Shown here one piece after another: positions 1-5,422 of a DNA stretch of 7,318 bases (the first letter of the stretch is position 1; each line of letters starts with the position of its first letter). A program made the position numbers and the translations under genes. This DNA is from JAGLYP01 sp034659435 (lineage in GTDB: Bacteria; Patescibacteriota; Patescibacteriia; Patescibacteriales; UBA12075), in contig JAYEHJ010000097.1 in NCBI GenBank assembly GCA_034659435.1, positions 1-7,318 on the forward strand. The letters run 5' to 3'. The notes below the pieces were generated by a model. That model was given only the letters and a program-made list of their open reading frames with translations, searched no databases and was not told the origin of the DNA.

Positions 1-110
1 ATATTATTTTCCTGCGCGCGCTTGTGTGTCGGGAATGACAGATTAAGAGAGTAATGGAATGGCAGATGGATGTTGCGTAAGGTGAGTTAAATAATTCTAA
101 AAATTGATTA
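1..110. other. Intergenic stretch, no gene recognised
   Basis: I see no convincing coding region here on either strand. The first 45 bases are much richer in GC than the rest (a CGCGCGC run near 14-20, then GTCGGGAATGACA at 28-40). GTCATTCCCGA-type strings (the reverse complement here) often belong to short dispersed palindromic repeats in bacterial genomes, but only one arm is visible, so this is a weak guess. The part from about 90 to 110 is AT-rich and leads into the terminator hairpin. Confidence 0.4.
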
Positions 111-146
111 AAAAAAATAAAATTCTCAATTTGAGAATTTTATTTT
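111..146 (-). terminator. Intrinsic terminator after the surface-protein gene, possibly bidirectional
   Basis: A perfect inverted repeat pairs 114-129 with 131-146 (core TTCTCAA / TTGAGAA), giving roughly 14-15 bp of stem around a small loop. On the minus strand it is followed by a run of seven T (111-117 on the plus strand is all A). It lies 32 bases beyond the stop codon of the 178-1098 gene, as expected for its transcription terminator. The stem has only two GC pairs, so the hairpin is long but weak. A T-rich stretch also follows on the plus strand (138-146 and beyond), so it could stop transcription from either side. Confidence 0.75.
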
Positions 147-177
147 CTTGTATTTTAATTTGGCTTAAATTTATTTT

Positions 178-1098
178 TTATGAATTCTCTCTTTTCAATA
201 CCATTATAAAACCGGTTATAACGCTAAGGCACACAAGCAAAACCATAAGATCTTTTACGCTAAATCCGGTTTCAGCCAATACTTTAACAACTCTTACTTC
301 TAAATCCGCTTCAGCGCTTATCGCTTTATGGTTTGACGCGCTTGCTACCGCTATATTGGTATAAACAATCGGCTTTGCGTTCGCGTTAACATCAACCGAA
401 TAAGAAACTTCCTTTGCTTTGCCTTGTTCAATATCGCCCAAATCCCATGTTTTGCTGCTAATTTTTTCATTGCTGAAAAACAAGCTTGACGGCAATACAT
501 CCGTAAGAGAAACATCAAAAGCGGTTAAATTTCCAATATTGGTTACGATAACTTTATATTCAATGCCTGTATCTCCGGGATTTGCAAATTCTTGCGCTAT
601 TGACTTTGTTATATTCAATATTGGCTCGCCTTCCTCGCCCAACACAACAAGACTGCAGCATTCCGCCATATTAAAGCTTAATTCCCTTCCGTGAACATCA
701 GGAGAAGCGCTGGAAATCGGCTTAAAATAATAAGGAGTATTTTTAATTAAGCCTTCAATAACCACTGAATGATGAGTAACTTTATCAGTATTCTTTATTG
801 TGGAAAATTCATAACCGTAATTTGGAGCAGAACCGATTGAAATTTGATTTTCTGTTCCATAAACTACGCGGCTGGTCGCCGGTTTATTGGTTCTCCATGT
901 AGCAATCGCGGAAGTTTCAGATATGCAAGTTACTTGCTCATCATGAACTTTTAAAAATGTGGTGCCCCCATAACCGAAAGCCGTTTTTGTATTTAAAAAT
1001 TCATTATTCCCCACATTACCTGAAAAGCAAATTATCACCATAACAGCCAAAATACTGAAAATAATATTAGTATTTATTTTTTTTATAAGTTTTAACAT
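178..1098 (-). CDS. Exported surface protein with FN3-like and DUF11-like domains and an LPXTG-like C-terminal anchor
   Basis: This is a 306-residue protein that probably acts outside the membrane as a structural or adhesin-like surface component; no enzymatic motif is visible. Residues 1-9 are basic (MLKLIKK), 11-25 are hydrophobic and the segment ends near 40, so it reads as a signal peptide or signal anchor. Residues about 54-142 look like a fibronectin-III / purple-acid-phosphatase N-terminal fold (SAIATWRTNKPATSRVVYGT, then a tyrosine-rich strand at 122-124). Residues about 160-268 match the DUF11 style (YKVIVTNIGNLTAFDVSLTD at 181-200, then VLP). The tail is a sorting-signal-like module: LAETG at 274-278, a hydrophobic helix at about 284-301, then KRENS. 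A Cys-Cys pair at 147-148 joins the two domains. The start gives a sensible signal sequence, but no Shine-Dalgarno is seen before it. The gene sits 26 bases after an intrinsic terminator and is followed by its own terminator. Domain identities are by eye; the exact function is unknown. Confidence 0.85.
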   Translation of the reverse strand: MLKLIKKINTNIIFSILAVMVIICFSGNVGNNEFLNTKTAFGYGGTTFLKVHDEQVTCISETSAIATWRTNKPATSRVVYGTENQISIGSAPNYGYEFSTIKNTDKVTHHSVVIEGLIKNTPYYFKPISSASPDVHGRELSFNMAECCSLVVLGEEGEPILNITKSIAQEFANPGDTGIEYKVIVTNIGNLTAFDVSLTDVLPSSLFFSNEKISSKTWDLGDIEQGKAKEVSYSVDVNANAKPIVYTNIAVASASNHKAISAEADLEVRVVKVLAETGFSVKDLMVLLVCLSVITGFIMVLKRENS

Positions 1099-1123
1099 AT
1101 ACTATAATTAGCCTAATAACAGC

Positions 1124-1147
1124 AAAAAAAGACTTTAATTTAAAGTC
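1124..1147 (-). terminator. Intrinsic terminator between the GT-C-like gene and the surface-protein gene
   Basis: On the minus strand GACTTTAA (1147-1140) and TTAAAGTC (1138-1131) form a perfect inverted repeat around one central base. In practice this is about a 7-bp stem with a three-base loop. It is followed directly by seven T (1130-1124). This is the standard layout of a Rho-independent terminator. It would end transcripts coming from the 792-residue gene or from the promoter at 1290-1263. Because it lies just before the next start codon at 1098, it could also act as an attenuator. Confidence 0.75.
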
Positions 1148-1256
1148 CCTCCTTAAAAATATTTAATTTATAGTCAAGGAATTTGAATATTCCCGACTAC
1201 TGTTAATGCCCTTTGGGCAAAGTGCCCCTTGTGGGTATAACTTGATTTTAAATCTT
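1124..1256 (-). ncRNA. Candidate structured non-coding RNA or attenuating leader, about 130 nt
   Basis: A consensus promoter ends at 1263 and an intrinsic terminator ends at 1124, and the RNA between them has no ATG and no plausible reading frame. On the minus strand it can form a GC-rich hairpin TGCCC/GGGCA (1219-1215 with 1211-1207). A second hairpin runs from GTCGGGAAT (1197-1189) to ATTCCTTGAC (1182-1173): nine pairs including one G-U, with one bulged U. The terminator hairpin follows. AAGGAGGG, a strong Shine-Dalgarno-like string, lies at 1154-1147 directly against the terminator stem, and no start codon follows it. TCCTT at 1180-1176 could pair with AAGGA at 1154-1150, which would break the second hairpin. 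I recognise no known riboswitch or housekeeping RNA in it. It may be an independent small RNA, a leader controlling the 178-1098 gene, or simply a structured 3' region. Confidence 0.4.
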
Positions 1257-1262
1257 GCTGAA

Positions 1263-1290
1263 ATTATAGCACTATTTTATACAATGTCAA
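1263..1290 (-). promoter_or_regulatory. Consensus sigma70-type promoter inside the 3' end of the GT-C-like gene
   Basis: On the minus strand TTGACA (1290-1285) is followed after 16 bases by TATAAT (1268-1263), with a TG one base before the -10 element (TGCTATAAT). Both hexamers match the consensus exactly and the extended -10 is present. Transcription would start near 1256. The promoter lies in the last codons of the 792-residue protein, and its TAA stop codon is inside the -10 box. A caution: the protein ending LTLYKI is itself encoded by these bases, so part of the match could be coincidence. Confidence 0.65.
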
Positions 1291-3642
1291 GCCGTCTTTT
1301 TTATAAACAACATTTAATAACCTTGACTCTAAAAACCCATACTCAAATATGTCGCTGCCTTTTAAATCATCAATAAAAATAATATATTTAATTCCTGAAT
1401 TGCTAAAAAAATTAATTGCTTCATCCTGTAAAACATAATCGCTTGTTACTATTTTTTCTATTTTTTTGCTTTCATAATGCCCTTCCTGGCTAAAAATCTT
1501 TCCAATCTCCATATTGTACCCCTGTATAATTTCTTTATCAAAATAAAGCCTGGCCGGATTTGCCGTAATCAAATTTCTGTTAAAATTTAAAGAAAAATAC
1601 TGATGCCATGGCAAAAACAAAACTTTAAATTCATCTTTGTCATTATTTAATATTTGATTGGCGTCACTCCAGCTTTGCGGATACATAACAGGCTTTATCT
1701 GTCCGGCAAAGCCGGCCGGCATCGGATAAGTATAAAAAATCAAAATTAAAAATAACAGCGCTAAGCATATCTTTAAAAATTTGGCTGATTTTTCTTTTAT
1801 AAATTTTGCGATAAAAATAAATCCCAAACCGCCGAAATACGCGTAGCTTAAAGCCAATAAGCCTGAAAATTTTTGCGTGTCGCGAAATCCGCGCCAAATC
1901 CCGATATTTTCAAACAGCCATAAATTAAAACTTTTAAACGCCGTTTCAGCCAAGCCGCATGAAAAGATAAAGCTAAACAAGCCCAAAATAACAAAAAATA
2001 TCGCCTGCCTGCGGGTTTTCTTGTTTTTAAGCCCGCTTGCGGCTCCAATGGAAATAATCGCGATCAACAAAACAAAAAACGCAGCCCATAAGGCAAAATT
2101 ATCTTTTGCCCAAATAAAATAACCTGCCCATGGCTCCCGCTCCCCCCAAAATCCATACAGCGCCAGCACATTTAACTCCGCTCCCAAGCGCGCGTCTTCC
2201 GAAGTTCTAAACGCGTCCCAATGATCTTCCGTAAATGTTTCTACAACAGACTGCTCCGCGCGCAAGCAAAAAGGCGCAATCCAATAAAAGCTTAAAAGCA
2301 AAAACATTATTCCTCCCATCAAACAGCATTTTAATATTTTTCTTATTTTTCTTCTGTTCTGTTTAATTATCTCCGTAATAACCGCGTAAAAAATATACCC
2401 GAATAAAATCATAACAGCCATTACCAAAAAATGAAGCGAGAACATTCCGATTAAAAACAGCCAAAAAAACAGCCTTAACACCTTTTTTATTTTTGGTTTT
2501 TGACCCAGTTTTAACAAATAAAAAATAAACGGCGACAAAAACGCGTAAGCGAACAAATGCATCCAATGTCCTGCTAAAAATCTTTCATAAACAAACGGAT
2601 TCACAGTATAAAACAAACATGCCCAATATCTTGCGCCGAATTTCTTTGGAATAGGTAAAAATTTAAAAGCAAAATAAGCAACGCAAAAAAACAAGGCGAT
2701 AAGCATTAGCTTTTGTATAAGCCAGCCGTCCATAAACAAATTTAAAAATTTCATTAAATACTTGACAGGCAAATCATTATAAAAACCATTGCCGTTTGGC
2801 AATATTTTTATGCTTGGAGCAAAAATCATATCTTGCGTAAGAATGTATCCGGGCTTTAGCATCTGCCAGAGAATAATCACAATTCCGGCTAAAAATATCA
2901 ATATTTTGCTATTTTTTATTTTTTGCTTGATATTCGCATATATTTTTATAGAATGTTCGCGCGCGAATATTAACAAATTAACAGCCGTTAAAATTAAAAC
3001 CACCGCGGTCAAGGCGATTGCCGTTTGTTTGCTTAAATCGCGGAAGCTGAAAATAAAAAAATATAATACGATTGCCGCCACATTAAAAACTATGTGGGAT
3101 TTGGAAAAATAAAAGTCTTTTTTACTTGTTCTTTGCGCATTCAGTAAAGCGCTAATCTTGAGCTTAATGCTTTCCTGCAATTTTTCATCATCATTGTTAA
3201 TTTGTTTCTCAAAAATTCTTTCCGGATTTCGCTTAAATTCAATAATCTGCAAAACAACTCCCATTGCCAAAAAATAATAAGCGTAAACCGCCATTATCTC
3301 GGCCATCTCTTGGTTGCCGCCTGCTAATAAAAAGGGGCAAGACATTAGGCACAAAAGCGCCAAACTGACAATAACGCGGTTTTCCCATTTATAAAATAAA
3401 AAAGAAAAAAACAAAACCCAAAGCAAGGCCGCGCTTAAGCTTATTTTCCAAAAAATCAAAGCGAAAAAAACAGCAAGCAATCCGCTGTATGTTTTCTTTT
3501 CTTGAATATCAGCTATCGCGCGCCTGGCGCCTTTTATAATCCAAAAAACAATAAAAATAATGGCCTGTTCTATTTTAATAAAAATACGGCAATTTAAATT
3601 ACCAGACTTTAAAAAATTTATTTTTCTAATTTTTAAAAACAT
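1264..3642 (-). CDS. Polytopic GT-C-like membrane protein (putative surface-glycan glycosyltransferase)
   Basis: This 792-residue integral membrane protein resembles the large GT-C-type or 6-pyruvoyl-tetrahydropterin-synthase-related membrane proteins of CPR bacteria and archaea, which probably move sugars from lipid carriers outside the membrane. I count about 17-18 hydrophobic segments. The first ~230 residues carry about seven of them plus a charged cytoplasmic-looking stretch at about 137-180. The GT-C-like core seems to start with the helix at 247-263, followed by an outer loop holding LTQDM (Asp271), a candidate catalytic acid. Further family-like strings are NPFVYERFLAGHWMHLF (348-364) and FRDTQKFSG (586-594). 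Residues from about 641 to the end are a soluble outer domain (FLPWHQY at 676-682) that ends with the typical GLTLYKI. The chosen ATG lies 24 bases after a good -10 box, with only a weak A-rich leader and no clear Shine-Dalgarno. The donor and acceptor sugars cannot be told from sequence, and the catalytic role is inference. Confidence 0.8.
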   Translation of the reverse strand: MFLKIRKINFLKSGNLNCRIFIKIEQAIIFIVFWIIKGARRAIADIQEKKTYSGLLAVFFALIFWKISLSAALLWVLFFSFLFYKWENRVIVSLALLCLMSCPFLLAGGNQEMAEIMAVYAYYFLAMGVVLQIIEFKRNPERIFEKQINNDDEKLQESIKLKISALLNAQRTSKKDFYFSKSHIVFNVAAIVLYFFIFSFRDLSKQTAIALTAVVLILTAVNLLIFAREHSIKIYANIKQKIKNSKILIFLAGIVIILWQMLKPGYILTQDMIFAPSIKILPNGNGFYNDLPVKYLMKFLNLFMDGWLIQKLMLIALFFCVAYFAFKFLPIPKKFGARYWACLFYTVNPFVYERFLAGHWMHLFAYAFLSPFIFYLLKLGQKPKIKKVLRLFFWLFLIGMFSLHFLVMAVMILFGYIFYAVITEIIKQNRRKIRKILKCCLMGGIMFLLLSFYWIAPFCLRAEQSVVETFTEDHWDAFRTSEDARLGAELNVLALYGFWGEREPWAGYFIWAKDNFALWAAFFVLLIAIISIGAASGLKNKKTRRQAIFFVILGLFSFIFSCGLAETAFKSFNLWLFENIGIWRGFRDTQKFSGLLALSYAYFGGLGFIFIAKFIKEKSAKFLKICLALLFLILIFYTYPMPAGFAGQIKPVMYPQSWSDANQILNNDKDEFKVLFLPWHQYFSLNFNRNLITANPARLYFDKEIIQGYNMEIGKIFSQEGHYESKKIEKIVTSDYVLQDEAINFFSNSGIKYIIFIDDLKGSDIFEYGFLESRLLNVVYKKDGLTLYKIVL

Positions 3643-3665
3643 TTTTTTTATTTATTTTTTCTTGT

Positions 3666-3694
3666 TTTATATTCATAAACTGAACAAATTGCAA
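3666..3694 (-). promoter_or_regulatory. Promoter for the 792-residue membrane-protein gene
   Basis: On the minus strand TTGCAA (3694-3689) and TATAAA (3671-3666) are separated by 17 bases. A TG lies two bases before the -10 element. Transcription would begin near 3659, giving a leader of under 20 bases before the ATG at 3642. The -35 element starts immediately after the toxin stop codon at 3695. The membrane-protein gene can therefore be expressed apart from the toxin-antitoxin operon. No terminator is visible between the two, so read-through is also possible. Confidence 0.55.
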
Positions 3695-4528
3695 CTACTT
3701 ATCCCTGTCGTTAAATATTCTTTTTATATCAGCAACAATTGCCTTTGTTATCATTTCAAAATCAGGTAAATCTTTTACTAGCGAAGCTAATTGTGCTTGC
3801 CAATATTGCTTAAATTGGCTTAGATGTTTTTGATTTATTTGGAATATTAATTTTTTGTCTATTTCTCTATAATCGCATTTTTTATTAAATATTTCTTTAA
3901 CAAGTTTTAAATCTAATTTTTTATTTTTTAATATATGCCAAATATCAAATAAATCCCTGTTTCTGGGATAGGTTCTGATAAAAGAAATCGCCATTAATTT
4001 ATCAACGATAATTTCTTCTAACTTAACAGTATTTATATTTGGTTTTCCAAAAATAAAATCATCCGAGTATAAATGAAAAATATTCCGTTTTATCGGTTTA
4101 ATAAAAATTTTATCTGCAAAAGACAAATCTATTTTTATTTTTGATATCCCCTTAACGCTTTGGAAATGGAGCATCGCCTTAAATGCTTCTTCTCCGTATT
4201 TCTCACGTTCTTTGACAATTTTAAAAAAATTCAAAGCGGTTCCAAATTCTTGATTGGCTTGTTCGCAAATTTTTTCCAATATTTCTTTTATTTCTTTTTC
4301 ATTTTTTATCGCTCTGTCGGTTAAGGTAAAATCCAAATCTTCCGAGAAGCGATAATCATTAAAATAACATTTTTTAAGAGCTGTTCCGCCGCGAAAAATC
4401 CAATTTTTAATTTTTGGATTTTTTGAAATCATTTTAAGCGCAATTCCCAAATGGTAATCTTTTTCTATAATATTCGGATCAACACCGCCCTCTGACGCTT
4501 TTTGATAAATTTCTTCTCTGGCAATCAT
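3695..4528 (-). CDS. abiEii: AbiEii/AbiGii-family nucleotidyltransferase toxin
   Basis: This 277-residue cytoplasmic protein is the toxin half of a type IV AbiE-like toxin-antitoxin or abortive-infection pair. The family has a polymerase-beta-like nucleotidyltransferase fold; the related mycobacterial MenT toxins add nucleotides to tRNA 3' ends and so stop translation. Visible signatures are EKDYHLG (22-28), the glycine motif RGGTAL (46-51), and the metal-binding pair in RFSEDLDF (60-67, Asp64 and Asp66). A likely third carboxylate is in KIDLSF (132-137, Asp134). The family block KLEEIIVDKLMA (169-180) and RNRDLFDIWHI (189-199) follow. All expected motifs are intact, so it should be active, and the length is usual for the family. 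Its ATG comes one base after the antitoxin TAA (TAATATG), with no well-placed Shine-Dalgarno. Translation is therefore probably coupled to the antitoxin. It ends with TAG. Confidence 0.93.
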   Translation of the reverse strand: MIAREEIYQKASEGGVDPNIIEKDYHLGIALKMISKNPKIKNWIFRGGTALKKCYFNDYRFSEDLDFTLTDRAIKNEKEIKEILEKICEQANQEFGTALNFFKIVKEREKYGEEAFKAMLHFQSVKGISKIKIDLSFADKIFIKPIKRNIFHLYSDDFIFGKPNINTVKLEEIIVDKLMAISFIRTYPRNRDLFDIWHILKNKKLDLKLVKEIFNKKCDYREIDKKLIFQINQKHLSQFKQYWQAQLASLVKDLPDFEMITKAIVADIKRIFNDRDK

Positions 4529-4529
4529 A

Positions 4530-5333
4530 TTATGTTATTTTCCATTCCAATAAATCTTTTCGCGCGATATTAATTTTTACTTTCCACTTGGAATTTTTTA
4601 TAGAATCTTTATTTTTAATAAGAGGCTCAAGCAAGATATAATTAGGATTATTAATAAGTTTTTTGATTTTATTTAATTCTTTTTGGTTGGACACCCCCAG
4701 CAATTCCAAAATAAACCCTAATCTTTTTAGCGCCGGCTGTCCCATTTTTTGAGCATAAAAAACAATATTTTCGGGCTGTTTATCTTGGTAAAATTGATAA
4801 ATTCCTTTAATCACCTCTATAATCCCGCCGCTATACTGCGGATAAACAAGACAATCAACTAATGTTTTTTCTTTGTCGGTTATGCTTACTTGATGATTGG
4901 CAACCCAAATTTTAGTAATGCCAAAAAATCTTTTACGGGTAAATTTAACAAATTGATAATTATTATTTAATATTACCTTGTTGCGGCTTTTTAAATTTTT
5001 AGTGGTTTGAATATATGTCTTATTGGGTAATTGCTCGGTAAATCCCCAGTGGTTAAGCGCTGACCAAAACGAAATCGCGTATGGTTCAACTAAATTCGCT
5101 CCAATCCAAAAATTATTAGTTGTCCAATTTTTTTCATATCCTTCCGGCACATACAGATAAATTCCATGCTTTAACGGCGCTAATCTTTTTTCTTTTACTA
5201 TCCTGGAAATTATCACTCTAATCGCGTTTTTATCAGAGCTGCCTGAAATTTTAAAAATCTCATTAAAAGAATAGATTTCTTGTCTTTTTTTGTTTAGCTT
5301 TGATAATATTTTTTCTCTTATACTTGTTTTCAT
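4530..5333 (-). CDS. abiEi: AbiEi-family antitoxin and transcriptional autorepressor
   Basis: This 267-residue protein is the antitoxin partner of the downstream AbiEii-like toxin. In characterised AbiE systems the antitoxin has an N-terminal winged helix that represses its own promoter, and a C-terminal domain that counters the toxin without binding it. Here residues 1-62 form the winged-helix-like part, ending in LKHGIYLYVPEG (54-65). Family strings follow: YAISFWSALNHWGFTEQLP (85-103), ITDKEKTLVDCL (151-162), SGGIIEVIKG (168-177) and RLGFILELLG (204-213). The last block, with SKWKVKIN (248-255), is typical of the C-terminal end. I chose the ATG at 5333 rather than one at 5387, because the predicted promoter -10 box (5383-5378) lies between them and the upstream extension is a low-quality hydrophobic run. 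A 22-bp palindrome in the promoter is the likely operator. It ends in TAA, one base before the toxin start. Confidence 0.92.
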   Translation of the reverse strand: MKTSIREKILSKLNKKRQEIYSFNEIFKISGSSDKNAIRVIISRIVKEKRLAPLKHGIYLYVPEGYEKNWTTNNFWIGANLVEPYAISFWSALNHWGFTEQLPNKTYIQTTKNLKSRNKVILNNNYQFVKFTRKRFFGITKIWVANHQVSITDKEKTLVDCLVYPQYSGGIIEVIKGIYQFYQDKQPENIVFYAQKMGQPALKRLGFILELLGVSNQKELNKIKKLINNPNYILLEPLIKNKDSIKNSKWKVKINIARKDLLEWKIT

Positions 5334-5344
5334 ATAATTTAACT

Positions 5345-5378
5345 TTAATAAGTAGTTTATTAACAATATTGTTAATAA
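5345..5378. promoter_or_regulatory. Probable AbiEi operator: 22-bp perfect palindrome plus a third half-site
   Basis: Positions 5357-5378 form a perfect palindrome with two arms TTATTAACAAT and ATTGTTAATAA meeting between 5367 and 5368. It overlaps the last base of the -10 box and spans the predicted start of transcription near 5371. The outer heptamer TTATTAA / TTAATAA occurs a third time at 5345-5351. With the copy at 5357-5363 this makes a second inverted repeat with a five-base gap. Known AbiEi antitoxins bind inverted repeats in their own promoter, so this position suits autorepression. Binding by this protein is inferred. In AT-rich DNA short half-sites can arise by chance, but a 22-bp perfect palindrome at this exact place is unlikely to. 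Confidence 0.7.
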
Positions 5379-5406
5379 TTGTAGCACAAATGTTAAAAAA
5401 TGCCAA
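5378..5406 (-). promoter_or_regulatory. Promoter of the abiEi-abiEii operon
   Basis: On the minus strand TTGGCA (5406-5401) and TACAAT (5383-5378) each differ from consensus at one position and are separated by exactly 17 bases. A TG lies one base before the -10 (TGCTACAAT). Transcription would start near 5371, leaving a leader of about 38 bases before the ATG at 5333. The -35 box lies 16 bases beyond the stop codon of the upstream gene, so the operon is self-contained. The palindrome at 5357-5378 overlaps its downstream edge. Confidence 0.75.
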
Positions 5407-5422
5407 TTTTTTAATTCTCAAA

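Noticed and set aside
104..364. Plus-strand open frames inside the genes (for example 104-364, 419-694, 2789-3112, 5643-5903)
   Set aside because: They lie antisense to well-supported genes, have no family resemblance, and the low-complexity translations are what AT-rich complementary strands produce.
1120..1154. Small gene using the AAGGAGGG sequence
   Set aside because: No ATG, GTG or suitably placed TTG follows within normal spacing, and the possible frames end after a few codons.
1124..1256. tRNA or known riboswitch in the intergenic region
   Set aside because: No cloverleaf with acceptor and T-arm consensus can be drawn, and none of the conserved cores of common riboswitches I know is present.
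1664..2566. Other minus-strand open frames within the 792-residue gene
   Set aside because: They overlap the large gene in different frames, are short, and show no start signals or recognisable domain.
5334..5387. Longer antitoxin starting at the ATG at 5387
   Set aside because: The predicted -10 box and operator lie inside this extension, and transcription would start after it; the added residues are a hydrophobic run unlike the family N-terminus.
5395..5412. Inverted repeat AAAAAAT / ATTTTTT as a terminator of the right-hand gene
   Set aside because: The stem is made only of A-T pairs, would be very unstable, and overlaps the -35 box of the toxin-antitoxin promoter.
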